A stretch of 64,000 nt of DNA from Acidobacteriota bacterium (GCA_003388555.1 QQVD01000048.1:186001-250000), one strand, 5' to 3'; shown: positions 40,956-53,319, counted from the stretch's first letter. Translations and numbers: made by a program. Notes: generated by a model not told the origin, from the letters alone.

Positions 40956-41493
40956 AACGGGAACCGATCCGGGTTCTGATCTGGGGGCTGGGATGAGCAC
41001 CACATCGACGCAAGCCGACGAGACGAAGAACTTCCTGGGAAGAGAGCTTCCCTACCGCGCGCTCTACGTGGCGGTCATCGCCATCCTCGCGGTCTGCGTC
41101 GTCTTCGCGATCCTGCTGCTGCCGATGGTCCGGGGCTTCGCCTCGTGGTCCGACGCCACACAGGAGCGGGCCCGCACCCGGCCGACGCCGGTGAATACCA
41201 GGCCCGTCGGCCCGCTGCTCCAGTCGAGCCCCGAGGGACAGTTGATCGACTACGACCGCGAGATCGACCGCGAGCTCGCCAGCTACGGTTGGATCGACGA
41301 GAACGGCGGCATCGCCAAGATCCCGCTCGAGCGTGCCCGCGAGCTGATCCTCCAGGAGGGCCTCGGCGGCATCGCCGACGGCGCTTCCGGCTCCGATCAG
41401 AGCGTGCCCTCCGACACCGACCCGGCCGCCACCGATGGCGGCGTCTCCGCTGCCGAGGAGGCGGCGGAGGAAGTGGAGAGCTCCGAACCTTGA
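40948..41493 (+). CDS. One-helix membrane protein of the ACIII-oxidase locus (unknown)
   Basis: A 181-residue protein with a single transmembrane helix (ALYVAVIAILAVCVVFAILLLP, read in two parts) and a periplasmic domain ending in a short conserved-looking motif, YGWIDENGGIAKIPLERA, then an acidic Ala/Ser-rich tail. It has no haem or metal motif. It lies between actF (8-base overlap) and the SCO gene (TTGA overlap). Similar small one-helix proteins with this YGW motif occur in other respiratory loci as far as I recall. It could be an ActG-like or assembly subunit; the function is unknown. Confidence 0.75.
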   Translation: MSETGTDPGSDLGAGMSTTSTQADETKNFLGRELPYRALYVAVIAILAVCVVFAILLLPMVRGFASWSDATQERARTRPTPVNTRPVGPLLQSSPEGQLIDYDREIDRELASYGWIDENGGIAKIPLERARELILQEGLGGIADGASGSDQSVPSDTDPAATDGGVSAAEEAAEEVESSEP

Positions 41494-42401
41494 CCCCCCT
41501 TCGCGGCTCACGCCGCTCCCTGACGCACACGAGCCGGGCGCTCTGTCTGAGCCTCGGCCTGGTCGCGGCGTCGGTCTCCGCCGTGGCGGCGCAGACGCAG
41601 ACGATGGCCGTGTCGCGTCAGAAGGTCACCCCCGATCCGCTGCAGGAGAGCAACCTGCCACGCGAGCTGCGCGATCTCGGGTGGGAGCAGAAGATCGGCG
41701 CGCCGGTGCCGCAGGACCTCGAACTGGTCGACCACACCGGCCAGACGGTGCGCCTCGGCGACCTGATCGGCGAGCGGCCGGTGCTCTTCGCGCCGGTGTA
41801 CTACGAGTGCCCGATGCTCTGCTCGCTGGTGCTCGACGGAGTGGTGCGTGGGCTCAAGCCGCTGGCGTTCCAGCCCGGCGCCGACTTCGACGTCATCGCG
41901 CTGAGCTTCGATCCCGGCGAGTCGGCCGACATGGCCCGGGTGTCTCGGAACACCGCGCTGGCGCGCTATGGCAAGGATCGCGCCGACGGAGAAGATCGAG
42001 CAGCCGGCTGGCACTTCCTGACCGGCGACCAGCAGTCGATCCGGGCGATGATGGACGCGGTCGGCTTCCGCTACCGCTACGAAGAAGAGACCGACGAGTA
42101 CGCCCACGCCGGCGGCGTCGTGCTGCTCACTCCCGAAGGCCGCATCTCGCGCTACTTCTACGGCGTCGACTACGCGCCCAAGGACCTGCGCCTGGGTCTC
42201 GTCGAGGCGAGCCAGAACCAGCTCGGCAGCGTCGTCGACCAGGTGCTGCTGTTCTGTTTCCAGTACGACCCGGAGATCGGCAAGTACAGCGTCCTCACCC
42301 TGCGCATCATCCAGGCGGCCGGTGTGCTCACCGTGCTGCTGCTCGCGGGCTTCGTGATCCGCATGCTGTGGGCGGAGCGCCGCCAGACGGTGACGGCATG
42401 A
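41490..42401 (+). CDS. SCO1/SenC-type copper chaperone for cytochrome oxidase assembly
   Basis: A 303-residue protein with signal peptide (ALCLSLGLVAASVSAVAAQ), thioredoxin-fold SCO domain and an added C-terminal transmembrane helix (AAGVLTVLLLAGFVIRML). The copper-binding cysteines are Cys107 and Cys111 in YYECPMLCSLV and the distal His is in YAHAGGVVLLTP. It delivers copper to the CuA site of CoxB encoded next. The TTG start overlaps the preceding gene's stop; the frame's upstream part is a shadow. The C-terminal anchor is shared by a subset of SCO proteins. Confidence 0.9.
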   Translation: MTPLRGSRRSLTHTSRALCLSLGLVAASVSAVAAQTQTMAVSRQKVTPDPLQESNLPRELRDLGWEQKIGAPVPQDLELVDHTGQTVRLGDLIGERPVLFAPVYYECPMLCSLVLDGVVRGLKPLAFQPGADFDVIALSFDPGESADMARVSRNTALARYGKDRADGEDRAAGWHFLTGDQQSIRAMMDAVGFRYRYEEETDEYAHAGGVVLLTPEGRISRYFYGVDYAPKDLRLGLVEASQNQLGSVVDQVLLFCFQYDPEIGKYSVLTLRIIQAAGVLTVLLLAGFVIRMLWAERRQTVTA

Positions 42402-42482
42402 CGAACAGAGACCAGAGAAACGCCGCGCCGCTCCACGCGATGTCCCTCGCGCGGAGACCCTTCAGCGATTGGAGTACCCCCC

Positions 42483-43535
42483 GTGCTTGAGTTCATCGAC
42501 AAGTACCTCCCGGGATTCCTCGACAACCTGCCGCTGCTTCCGCCCCAGGCATCGACCGTCGCCGGTGACGTCGACCTGCTGACCCTGGTGTGGACCCTCA
42601 TCAGCTTCGCCGTCGGCACGTTGATCGTGGTGGTCATGATCTACCTGGCGGTGCGCTACCGCCGCCGCGCCGTCAACGAGGTGGGCGGCGCCGAAGTGCA
42701 CGCGCCGATGGTCGAGATCGTCTCGATGCTGATCCCGTTCATCATCAGCATGGGCATGTTCGTCTGGGGCACCAAGGTCTTCGTCGACCTCAAGCGCCCG
42801 CCGGCCGACGCGGTCGAGTACTTCGCCTTCGGCAAGCAGTGGATGTGGAAGTTCCAGCATCCCAACGGCCTGCGCGAGATCAACAACTTCACCATCCCGG
42901 TCGACACGCCGATCAAGGTGACGATGACCAGCGAGGACGTCATCCACTCGTTCTTCATCCCGGCTTTCCGGGTCAAGCAGGACGTGGTCCCGGGCCGCTA
43001 CACGACGGTCTGGTTCGAGGCCACGCAGACAGGCCAGTTCCGCCAGCTATGCGCCGAGTACTGCGGCAGCGAGCACTCGTTGATGGGCGGCATCGTGACT
43101 GTGCTGGAGCAGGACGAGTACCAGGCATGGCTCAACGGCGAGCAGTTCGAACGCACCACGACGCCGTCGTCGAGCGGCGAGCAGCTCTTCACGTCGCTGG
43201 CCTGCTCGACCTGCCATCTCAGCGGCGACTCGAACCGCGGCCCGGCGCTGCACGGCCTGCCGGGGAGCGAGGTGCAGCTGGCGTCGGGCGAGACGGTGAT
43301 CGCCGACGACGCCTATCTGCGCGAGTCGATCCTCGAGCCGCGCGCGAAGCTCCGCCAGGGCTATGTGCCGTTGATGCCGACTTTCGAGGGGCAGGTCAGC
43401 GAGGAGCAGCTGCACGACCTGATCGCCTTCATCAAGACCATCGAGCCGGAGTCGAGCTCCCGTGAGGGCTCGGTCCAGGTGGCCGAATCGAACCAGACTC
43501 CCGGTGTGAGCAACGCCGGTGGAGGAGGTCGCTAG
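42483..43535 (+). CDS. coxB: caa3-type cytochrome c oxidase subunit II with fused cytochrome c domain
   Basis: A 350-residue protein with two transmembrane helices (about 32-58 and 75-95), a cupredoxin domain with CuA ligands ([34 protein letters not shown]) and a C-terminal cytochrome c domain ([18 protein letters not shown], distal Met in PLMPTF). GTG start 42483 with GGAG upstream. The fused haem receives electrons from Alternative Complex III. Two bases separate it from coxA. Confidence 0.95.
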   Translation: MLEFIDKYLPGFLDNLPLLPPQASTVAGDVDLLTLVWTLISFAVGTLIVVVMIYLAVRYRRRAVNEVGGAEVHAPMVEIVSMLIPFIISMGMFVWGTKVFVDLKRPPADAVEYFAFGKQWMWKFQHPNGLREINNFTIPVDTPIKVTMTSEDVIHSFFIPAFRVKQDVVPGRYTTVWFEATQTGQFRQLCAEYCGSEHSLMGGIVTVLEQDEYQAWLNGEQFERTTTPSSSGEQLFTSLACSTCHLSGDSNRGPALHGLPGSEVQLASGETVIADDAYLRESILEPRAKLRQGYVPLMPTFEGQVSEEQLHDLIAFIKTIEPESSSREGSVQVAESNQTPGVSNAGGGGR

Positions 43536-43537
43536 AC

Positions 43538-45209
<1,672 letters not shown>

Positions 45210-45217
<8 letters not shown>

Positions 45218-45911
45218 CCATGCATCGGGGGTGCTCGCGCACCACTTCCACAGCATCTCGCAACAGCGTGCGGCCCACTCGCTGGGCATGTGGCTGTTCA
45301 TGGCCCAGGAGATCATGTTCTTCGGCGGTCTGTTCACCGCCTACGTGGTCTACCGGGCACTGAACCCGCTCGACTTCGCCGTTGCCAGCTCGGAGCTCGA
45401 CGCCGTGCTCGGAGGCGTCAACACGCTGGTGCTGATCGCCAGCAGCGTGACCATGGCGCTGGCGGTCAAGTACGCCCAGCTCGGGAAGAAGAACATGATC
45501 GTCCTCTTCCTGATCTTCACCTTCCTGTTCGCGTCGACCTTCCTGGTGATCAAGTACTTCGAGTACTCGGCCAAGTTCGAGCACCACACCGTGCCGGGCT
45601 ACGACTTCGATTTCCACGTCCCGGCCGACGTGATCCAGAAGTTCGAGCTGTCGCCCGAACGCATCGCGACGATGGAGAAGCGGGCCGAGGTCTTCTTCTC
45701 GATCTACTTCGCGATGACCGGTCTGCACGGGCTGCACGTCTTCATCGGCATGTGCCTGATCATCTGGCTCATCTTCCCGGCGATGAAGAACAAGTTCAAC
45801 GTCGACTACCACTCGCCGGTCGAGAACTTCGGTCTCTACTGGCACTTCGTCGACCTGGTGTGGATCTTCCTCTTCCCCCTGCTGTATCTGCTCGGCAGGA
45901 ACATCCACTAG
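45210..45911 (+). CDS. coxC: Cytochrome c oxidase subunit III
   Basis: A 233-residue membrane subunit. The TTG at 45210 is preceded by GGGAGG and overlaps the coxA stop; an ATG 12 codons upstream lacks such a site. Five or so helices with [40 protein letters not shown] and [12 protein letters not shown], with the final [20 protein letters not shown] typical of subunit III. It stabilises the oxidase core. coxD follows after 12 bases. Confidence 0.94.
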
Positions 45912-45923
45912 GGGTCAGCATCG

Positions 45924-46391
45924 ATGGCTACGCAAGCGCACACTGGCGACGAGCACCACGACGAAGAGGTGCACATCTCCCCGCACTCCACCTACTACTG
46001 GGTGTTCGGTGCTCTGGTCGTCCTCACCATCCTGACCGTGTGGACGGCGGGTATGGACCTCGGTCCCCTCAACGACGTGGTGGCGCTCGGCATCGCCTTC
46101 ACCAAGGCGAGCCTGGTGGTGCTCTTCTTCATGCACGTGAAGTACAGCAGCCGCCTCATCCAGCTGATCGTCGTCGGCTCCGTGGCCTGGTTGGCGATCA
46201 TGTTCGGGCTCACCATGATCGACTACGTCTCGCGGGAGATGGTCGGCGTCGACCCCGAGGCGGTGCCCAACCCCTACGAGCGCTTCGAGATGCCGGCTGC
46301 GGACAGCGGGCACGGCGGAGACCACGGTGGGGGAGATCACGGCGGGGACGCGGCGCACGCCGAGGCCTCGGCCGGCGACGACTCGCACTGA
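45924..46391 (+). CDS. coxD: Cytochrome c oxidase subunit IV (caa3 type) with His-rich tail
   Basis: A 155-residue protein with three helices and caa3 subunit IV sequence: PHSTYYWVFGALVVLTILTV, GIAFTKASLVVLFFMHVKYS and VGSVAWLAIMFGLTMIDYVS. The last ~30 residues are His/Gly/Asp-rich (HGGDHGGGDHGGDAAHA), resembling the ActB tail of the same locus. It is the last gene of the respiratory operon. A terminator was not identified. Confidence 0.93.
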   Translation: MATQAHTGDEHHDEEVHISPHSTYYWVFGALVVLTILTVWTAGMDLGPLNDVVALGIAFTKASLVVLFFMHVKYSSRLIQLIVVGSVAWLAIMFGLTMIDYVSREMVGVDPEAVPNPYERFEMPAADSGHGGDHGGGDHGGDAAHAEASAGDDSH

Positions 46392-46401
46392 CCGCGGGCC
46401 G

Positions 46402-46430
46402 CTCACCGGCCAGGCCCTCACCGGCCAGGC
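46402..46430 (+). repeat. 14-bp direct repeat CTCACCGGCCAGGC
   Basis: Two exact copies separated by a single base, just after coxD. No known role; possibly simple slippage. Confidence 0.6.
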
Positions 46431-46634
46431 TGCGCTGAGCGTGGAGCGGGCGCGCCGCCGCCGCCCTGCGGTCACCTCGCGCACGAGCGGCAATCCTTTG
46501 GCGACGCCGCCACCGGCGGCGAGCGCCCACGGCGTCCGCGACGGCCGACGCGCTAGAGTGAGCCTCGGGGGCTCGCCGAGCATGAGGACCGTCGACGCGG
46601 AAACAGCAAGATCACGCGCACCGGGACATACCGG

Positions 46635-47405
<771 letters not shown>

Positions 47406-47439
47406 GCGCACCGCGACGGTCCGCGGGCCGGAGGACACG

Positions 47440-49803
47440 GTGAGGGCTTTGCAGCGCAAGCTGCTGCGCGACCTGTGGGCTCAGCGCTCCCAGGTGCTGG
47501 CCATCGCCGCGGTCGTCGCCACCGGCATCTGCCTGCTGTTCGCCGCCCGCTCGACCTTCGGCTCTCTGCAGCACACCCAGGACGAGTACTACGAGCAGGG
47601 GCGTTTCGCCGACGTCTTCGCCTCCATCAAGAGGGCGCCGTGGTGGGTCGCCGAGCGGGCCGCTGAGCTCGACGGCGTCGCCCAGGCGCAGGCCCGGGTC
47701 GTCGTCGCCGTCAACCTCGACGTCGCCGACATGGAGGAGCCCAGCCGCGGCCTGCTGATCTCGCTGCCGGACCGCGGCGAGCCGGTGCTCAACCGGGTGC
47801 TGCTCGACTCCGGACGCTGGGTCGACCCGCTGCGCGACGACGAGGCGATCCTGTCGCTGAAGTTCGCCGAGGCGCACGGCCTCGAGGTCGGCGACCACGT
47901 CGTCGCGGTCATCAACGGCAGGCGCAAGCGACTCGAGGCGGTGGGCATCGGCCAGTCACCGGAGTACGTCTACGCGATCTCGGGAGGCGATCTCTTCCCT
48001 GACCCGCGACGCTTCGGCGTGCTGTGGATGGCGCGGCGTCCGCTCGCCTCGGCTTTCGACATGGAGGGCGGCTTCAACGACCTCTCGCTGCGCCTGCTCC
48101 CCGACGTTCAGCCGCAGGGCGTCATCGCCGAGCTCGACCGCCTGCTCGAGCCCTACGGCGGCCTCGGCGCGATTCCGCGCTCGCAGCAGACCTCGCACTG
48201 GTACCTCACCAACGAGCTGACCCAGCTCGAGAGCACCGGCTACGTCGTGCCGCTGCTCTTCCTCACCGTCGCCGCCTTCCTGCTCAACGTCGTGCTGGTA
48301 CGCCTGGTGGCGGCGCAGCGCGAACAGATCGCTGCGCTCAAGGCGCTGGGCTACTCCAACCGCGCCATCGGCCTGCACTACGTGCAGTGGGGCCTCGGTG
48401 TCTCGGCGCTCGGCGCGGCGCTGGGGCTGCTCGGTGGCATCTGGATGAGCCGCAGCTGGCTGGCCACCTACGAGACCTACTTCAGCTTCCCGCGGCTGAT
48501 CCACCAGATGTCCTGGAACGACTTCGCCCAGGCGGCGGGAGTGAGCGTGGTCGCGTCGATGGTGGGCGCTCTCGGCGCGGTGCGGGCGGCGGTGCGCCTG
48601 GCGCCGGCTGAGGCGATGCGGCCGGCGCCGCCGGCGACCTACCGGCAGACCGCGCTCGAGCGGCTCGCCGAGTGGCTGCAGGCCAGCGTGGCCTGGCGGA
48701 TCATCCTGCGCAATCTCGCCCGCCGTCCGGTGCGATCACTGCTCTCGGTGGTCGGCATCGCCTTCGCCGGCGCCACCCTGGTGCTGGGCAGCTCGCTGGT
48801 GAGCTCGATCACCGAGCTGGCGGCGGTGCTCTTCGACCGCATGCAGCGGCAGGACGTCATGGTCACCTTCAACGAGCCGGCTTCTTCGTCGTCGGCCTTC
48901 GAGTTGACTTCGCTGCCCGGAGTGCGTTCGATGGAGCCGATCCGCACCGTGCCGGCACGCCTTCGCTCCGGCGCCCGCTCGCGCCAGGTCGGAGTGCTCG
49001 GCATGGTCGCCGATCCTCGGTTGTGGCGGGTGCTCGACAGCGAGCGGGGAGCCGTGGCGATGCCCGCCGAGGGCCTGATGCTCTCCTCGATGCTTGCGGA
49101 GATCCTCGGTGTGCGCGCCGGCGACCGGGTCGAGATGGAGGTGCTCGAGGGCCGCAGGCCGGTGCTCGGGGTCGATGTGGCCAGCGTCGTCGACGACTAC
49201 GTCGGCGCCTCGGCCTACATGGAGATCGAAGCCCTGCGCCGGCTGCTCGGCGAGCAGGGGACGACCAGCGGCGCGGTGCTGACCATCGATCCCCTGGCGG
49301 AGTCCGAGCTCTACGCGGCGCTGAAACGCACGCCGCGCGTCGCCGGCGTCGCGCTGCGCTCCGCCACCATCGAGAACTTCGAGACCTTCCTGTCGGACAA
49401 CATCGGCTCGATGATGTTCGCCAACCTGCTCTTCGCCTTCGTGATCGCCTTCGGGGTGATCTACAACACCGCCCGCATCTCGCTCGCCGAGCGGGCGCGC
49501 GAGCTCGCGAGCCTGCGGGTGCTCGGCTTCCGCCGCAGCGAGATCAGCGGCATCCTGCTCGGCGAGCTGGGGCTGCTGACCGCAGCCGGGATCCCGCTCG
49601 GCTTCGGCCTGGGAGTGCTCTTCGTGCTCTGGGCGGTGCGCGCCTTCGAGACCGAGCTCTACCGGATCCCCTACGTTTTCGACACGCGCACTTTCGTGAT
49701 CTCGGCGGTCGCCGTCGTCGGGTCGATGGTGGTGTCGGCGCTGGTGGTGCGGCGGCGCCTGCACGAGCTGGACCTGGTGGCGGTGCTGAAGAGCCGCGAG
49801 TGA
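47440..49803 (+). CDS. FtsX/MacB-type ABC transporter permease with two FtsX domains
   Basis: A 787-residue permease. GTG 47440 follows GGAGG with good spacing; the frame's upstream part overlaps the ATPase gene and is excluded. An N-terminal helix, a periplasmic MacB-like domain, an FtsX domain ([20 protein letters not shown] to about 430), then a second periplasmic domain and a second FtsX domain ([20 protein letters not shown] onward). This duplicated design is common in LolCDE/MacB-like systems carrying both halves on one chain. The substrate is unknown; the neighbouring adaptor suggests export. Confidence 0.9.
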   Translation: MRALQRKLLRDLWAQRSQVLAIAAVVATGICLLFAARSTFGSLQHTQDEYYEQGRFADVFASIKRAPWWVAERAAELDGVAQAQARVVVAVNLDVADMEEPSRGLLISLPDRGEPVLNRVLLDSGRWVDPLRDDEAILSLKFAEAHGLEVGDHVVAVINGRRKRLEAVGIGQSPEYVYAISGGDLFPDPRRFGVLWMARRPLASAFDMEGGFNDLSLRLLPDVQPQGVIAELDRLLEPYGGLGAIPRSQQTSHWYLTNELTQLESTGYVVPLLFLTVAAFLLNVVLVRLVAAQREQIAALKALGYSNRAIGLHYVQWGLGVSALGAALGLLGGIWMSRSWLATYETYFSFPRLIHQMSWNDFAQAAGVSVVASMVGALGAVRAAVRLAPAEAMRPAPPATYRQTALERLAEWLQASVAWRIILRNLARRPVRSLLSVVGIAFAGATLVLGSSLVSSITELAAVLFDRMQRQDVMVTFNEPASSSSAFELTSLPGVRSMEPIRTVPARLRSGARSRQVGVLGMVADPRLWRVLDSERGAVAMPAEGLMLSSMLAEILGVRAGDRVEMEVLEGRRPVLGVDVASVVDDYVGASAYMEIEALRRLLGEQGTTSGAVLTIDPLAESELYAALKRTPRVAGVALRSATIENFETFLSDNIGSMMFANLLFAFVIAFGVIYNTARISLAERARELASLRVLGFRRSEISGILLGELGLLTAAGIPLGFGLGVLFVLWAVRAFETELYRIPYVFDTRTFVISAVAVVGSMVVSALVVRRRLHELDLVAVLKSRE

Positions 49804-49843
49804 GCCCCGCGAGGGGCCAGTGGAGGAGATCGGGGGAACCGAG

Positions 49844-51064
49844 ATGGTGGACGAGCGAGCACGATGGCGACGACGGATCCTCTTCGCGGCCCTGGGGCTC
49901 GGCGTGCTGGTGCTCGCCTACCTGGCGCTGCGACCGGCCGCGGTGGAGGCCGAGTTGGGCGAGGTGACCCGCGGACCGATGGCCGAGATCCTGCGGGAGG
50001 AGGGCGAGGCGCGGGTGCGCGAACGCTTTGCGATCTCGGCCCCGGTCGCCGGCCGGGTGCTGCGCAACGACCTGGAGGTCGGCGATCCGGTGCGCGCCGG
50101 CGACACCGTGCTGGCCACCTTCGTGCCCAGCGCGCCGGTGCCGCTGGACCGGCGCAGCCGCGAGGAGGCCGCGGCGGCTCTCGAGGCGGCCGAGGCGGCG
50201 ATCGGTCGCAACCGCGCCGAGATCGGTAGGCTGCGCGCCGAGCTCGAATTCGCCGAGACCGAGCTGCGCCGCCTGCAGGCGTTGGCCGAGCAGGGCATCG
50301 TCTCCGCCGAGGACCTGCAGCGCCGCGAGCTGGCCCAGAGCTCCGCTCAGGAGGCGCTGCGCGCCGCCGAGTTCGCCGAGCGCTCGGCGCGCAGCGAGCG
50401 ACGACGCGCCCAGGCCAGGCTGATGGCGGCGTCATTCGACGCCGATCTCGGCGAGACGATCGAGATCCTCTCGCCGATCGACGGCGTCGTGCTCTCGTTG
50501 CTGCGCGAGAGCGAAGCCGTGGTGCCGGTGGGAGAGCCACTGGTCGAGGTCGGCGACCCGGCCGATCTCGAGATCGTCGTCGACTACCTGTCGCGCGACG
50601 CGGTGGCGATCGGCCCCGGCCAGAGGGTGCTGATCGAGGAGTGGGGTGGACCCGTTCTCGACGGCGTGGTGCGGATCGTCGAGCCGACCGGTTTCACCAA
50701 GATCTCGGCCCTGGGCGTCGAGGAGCAGCGGGTCAACGTGCGCATCGATCTGCTGCCCCAGGCTCTCGAGGCCGCCGGCGGCCGGCTCGGCGACGGCTAC
50801 CGTGTGGTCGCCGGAGCGGTGGTCTGGGAGTCGTCCGAAGAGCTGCGGATCCCCGTCGGGGCGCTGTTCCGTCGCGGCGACGGCTGGGCCACCTACGGGC
50901 TCGACGACTCGGGCCGCATCGTCGAGCTGGCACTCGAGATCGGCCGACAGAGCTCGGGCACCGGCGGCTTCGCCCAGGTCCTCTCGGGCGTCGAGCAGGG
51001 GCGCGTGGTCGTGCTGCACCCCGGCATGGAGGTGCGTGCGGGTCGCAGGGTGCGCAGCGAGTGA
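49844..51064 (+). CDS. HlyD/MacA-family periplasmic adaptor protein
   Basis: A 406-residue membrane-fusion protein with one N-terminal helix (ILFAALGLGVLVLAYLAL), a barrel-sandwich/lipoyl half (APVAGRVLRNDLEVGDPVRA), a long alpha-hairpin (about 95-205), a second lipoyl half (ILSPIDGVVLSLLRESEAVV) and a beta-barrel domain. ATG 49844 with GGGGGA upstream is preferred over the in-frame GTG at 49820. Encoded 40 bases after the permease, it completes an ATPase-permease-adaptor exporter. No outer-membrane TolC homologue is in the window. Confidence 0.92.
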   Translation: MVDERARWRRRILFAALGLGVLVLAYLALRPAAVEAELGEVTRGPMAEILREEGEARVRERFAISAPVAGRVLRNDLEVGDPVRAGDTVLATFVPSAPVPLDRRSREEAAAALEAAEAAIGRNRAEIGRLRAELEFAETELRRLQALAEQGIVSAEDLQRRELAQSSAQEALRAAEFAERSARSERRRAQARLMAASFDADLGETIEILSPIDGVVLSLLRESEAVVPVGEPLVEVGDPADLEIVVDYLSRDAVAIGPGQRVLIEEWGGPVLDGVVRIVEPTGFTKISALGVEEQRVNVRIDLLPQALEAAGGRLGDGYRVVAGAVVWESSEELRIPVGALFRRGDGWATYGLDDSGRIVELALEIGRQSSGTGGFAQVLSGVEQGRVVVLHPGMEVRAGRRVRSE

Positions 51065-51157
51065 GAGGGCGCACGCCCGCGGCCGGTCGCCGGACAGCCT
51101 GCTACTCTCGCCGAGTCCACGCAGGTCCCGAGTTCGGCCGTCGAGGGGAGCGCTGAC

Positions 51158-51496
51158 TTGCAGAGCGATTCGCACAGCGGGGGAGTGCAGGCGAACGCCG
51201 GTTCCGACGGCCCGGGAGAGCTGCGGCTGTCGAGCGCCGATCGGCGCCGGCTACGCGGCGAGGCGCACGCCCTCAAGCCCGTCGTGCAGCTGGGCCGCGA
51301 CGGCCTCGATGACGGCGTGCTGCATCAGATCGACGCGGCGCTGGACCACCACCAGCTGATCAAGATCCGCTTCGTCAGCGGCCAGGACACCCGCCGCGAG
51401 GTGTCGCGGCAGATCGCCGCCCGACTCGGTTGCGCCCTGGTCGGCATGATCGGCCACGTGGTCATCCTGTTCCGGCCCAAGCACGAAGGCGCCTGA
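51158..51496 (+). CDS. YhbY-type CRM-domain RNA-binding protein
   Basis: A 112-residue protein whose C-terminal ~85 residues are a CRM domain: LRGEAHALKPVVQLGRDG, with HQLIKIRF and GCALVGMIGHVVILFRP later, as in YhbY proteins linked to 50S ribosome assembly. The TTG start follows GAGGGGAG with 7-base spacing. TGCTACTCT at 51100-51108 may be its promoter -10. Confidence 0.9.
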   Translation: MQSDSHSGGVQANAGSDGPGELRLSSADRRRLRGEAHALKPVVQLGRDGLDDGVLHQIDAALDHHQLIKIRFVSGQDTRREVSRQIAARLGCALVGMIGHVVILFRPKHEGA

Positions 51497-51511
51497 CCGC
51501 CGGCCCAGCCG

Positions 51512-52693
51512 TCAGAGCTGCGCCTGCAGCTGCGCCAGGTCGATCTCCCCGGTCACCAGACCGCGGTAGATCTTCCAGTGTCGAGCCGCGGCCTTCTCCC
51601 AGGTCACCGCTGCGGCTCGATCGCGCCCTTCACGTCCGCGCCCGCGGCGTTCCTCCGGCGACTCCTGCATCCGCAGCATGGAGTGGGCCCAGGCCTCGGG
51701 CGAGTCGTTCTCGGGCACGAGCAGCGCCGATCCCAGCTCCTCCAGGGCGCCGCACTCCTCGCCGACGATGGCGGGGATGCCGGCCGCGGCAGCTTCGAGC
51801 ACCGGGATGCCGTACTCGAACTGCTGGGACGGACTGAGCAGGCAGTTGGCGCCGCGATAGAGAGCCGGGAGCAACTCGACCTCGGGCTCCTCGATCAACA
51901 GCAGTCGGCCCTCGAATCCCTCGCGACGCAACAGGTCCATGACCTCGAAGGAAGCGTCCGCGGTGACGCACATCACGATCGGCGGAAGCTCCGCCACCTG
52001 CGACTGGGCTCGGGCCCAGGCCTCCAGCAACATCAGAAGCGCCCCCTGGTTCGCCGACAGGTCGGTGCACAGGAGGTACGGTTCCTCGAGGAACGGGAAG
52101 CGCTGGAACAGCGTCTCGATGCTGGCCGCCTTCGGCGTCTCGCGAAAGCGCGGGTGCACTCCGGGCGGCACCACCGTCAGCTTGTCGGCCAGCCGCTCGC
52201 AGCGCGGGGTCTTGGCGATCGCGGTCTGCACCTGCTGCTTGAGGCGGTTGGAGGTGCAGATGACCCGATTCGCCGCGGCGAGCGAGCGTCGCAGCGGCGC
52301 CGGCAGCCGGCCGCCGCGTGTCGGTTGCATCTGATGCAGGGTCAGCACCCTCGTTGCGGCGCGCGACGGCATCAGCGGCGGCGCCAGGGTGTGGCACACG
52401 TCGAGCCCGAACTGCTGCTCGCCGTCGTTGACGAAACGCTCGACCGCGGGAAAGGAGAGCAGCCGCCAGAGGCCGTTCGACCGGCGCCCGCCGAATGGGG
52501 CGGTGCGCTCGGACAGCTTCTCGTTGCGCAGCAGGAAGGCGAGCGGCGTCGCGTCGTCCTCCTCGCCATGGAGCACGATCAACTCGTCGCGCCCGACGGC
52601 GTGTGCGAGCAGCGACGGCAGCAGCTCGAGGAAGTACGTCGCCGCGCCGCTTCGCTGCGCGAGCACCGAGTTGGTGTCGAGTCCGATGCGCAT
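51512..52693 (-). CDS. Glycosyltransferase, GT4 (GT-B) family
   Basis: A 393-residue enzyme with an N-terminal MRIGLDTNSVLAQRSGAATY, glycine-containing GT-B opening, and a C-terminal nucleotide-sugar domain with the E-x7-E element in EYGIPVLEAAAAG and ECGALEELGSALLV. It transfers a sugar from an NDP-sugar; acceptor unknown. No other sugar genes are adjacent. It ends convergently with yhbY, 15 bases apart, and follows the selenoprotein by 80 bases on the same strand. Confidence 0.88.
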   Translation of the reverse strand: MRIGLDTNSVLAQRSGAATYFLELLPSLLAHAVGRDELIVLHGEEDDATPLAFLLRNEKLSERTAPFGGRRSNGLWRLLSFPAVERFVNDGEQQFGLDVCHTLAPPLMPSRAATRVLTLHQMQPTRGGRLPAPLRRSLAAANRVICTSNRLKQQVQTAIAKTPRCERLADKLTVVPPGVHPRFRETPKAASIETLFQRFPFLEEPYLLCTDLSANQGALLMLLEAWARAQSQVAELPPIVMCVTADASFEVMDLLRREGFEGRLLLIEEPEVELLPALYRGANCLLSPSQQFEYGIPVLEAAAAGIPAIVGEECGALEELGSALLVPENDSPEAWAHSMLRMQESPEERRGRGREGRDRAAAVTWEKAAARHWKIYRGLVTGEIDLAQLQAQL

Positions 52694-52773
52694 TCAGGGT
52701 CTGCCCTCGAGTTCCGGTCTGCCGCTCGCCGGGATCGCAGCGGCCGGCTCGACCATCGAGCTCTGACTCACCA

Positions 52774-53319
52774 TCAACCCACGACTGGCGCGGCGTCCTT
52801 CCCCGCTTCTTCGTCGATCAGCCGCGCCAGGATCTGCTCGACCGAGGTTTCGGCGAGGGCAGCCACCTCGTCGTCGGTGCGGTCCTGGATCGGGTGGGCG
52901 ACGAGCACGGAGCGGTCGGGAGAGCCGAGAGAACGGGCCTGCGCCAGCGCCGCCTCGCGGAACTCCGAGGAGGCGACGAAGACGGCCGGAAGCCCCAGCT
53001 CCTCGAGCTCCGTCGTGTCGTGCACACTGCACGACGTGCACGACCCTCAATCGGCGAGCGCCTCGACGACTGCATGGCAGCGTTCGGCGATCTCGCGCCG
53101 CAGGTCCGGCGGGGCGTTGCGGGTGAAGGTCGGTTTGCGGAAGCGCTCGACCCGTGCGCCCCGCTGTTCGAGTAGCGCCTGCAGGCGGTCGAGGAAGACG
53201 TCGCCGCGTGGCTTGGAGATGTCGAGCAGGCCGACGGTGGTGCCCTCGAGCCCGGCGATCCGCCGAGCTCGCGGCCGCGCGGCGGGCCTGAGCTCGTGGG
53301 TGGGGTCGAGAAGCTGCAT
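52774..53319 (-). CDS. UGSC-family selenoprotein with in-frame TGA (selenocysteine 91)
   Basis: A 181-residue protein read through TGA at 53049-53047. The two halves stand in one frame: upstream MQLLDPTHELRPAARPRARR to CHAVVEALAD, then U91-GSCTSCSVHDTTELEELG, then LPAVFVASSEFREAALAQA to the end. This is the hallmark UGSC-motif arrangement (Sec/Cys-GSC-T-x-x-S-x-HD) that I know from an NCBI UGSC (seleno)protein family. A hairpin directly follows the TGA. No Cys codon occupies the position. The cytoplasmic fold is small alpha/beta; redox chemistry is likely, substrate unknown. It lies 54 bases after the thioredoxin-like fusion gene. Confidence 0.88.
53017..53049 (-). promoter_or_regulatory. Candidate bacterial SECIS hairpin with UGA codon
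   Basis: After the TGA on the minus strand, GTCGTGCA (53035-53028) pairs perfectly with TGCACGAC (53024-53017) around a 3-base GTG loop whose first base is 20 positions after the TGA, in the range expected for bacterial SECIS. A second copy, GTCGTGCAC (53044-53036), can compete for the same 3' arm with a 10-base loop. Confidence 0.7.

Noticed and set aside
52774-53319. A nonsense-mutated pseudogene or two separate small genes in place of the selenoprotein.
   Set aside because: The frame continues with a conserved motif immediately after the TGA and no other damage; a hairpin follows it. Two separate genes would split the motif.
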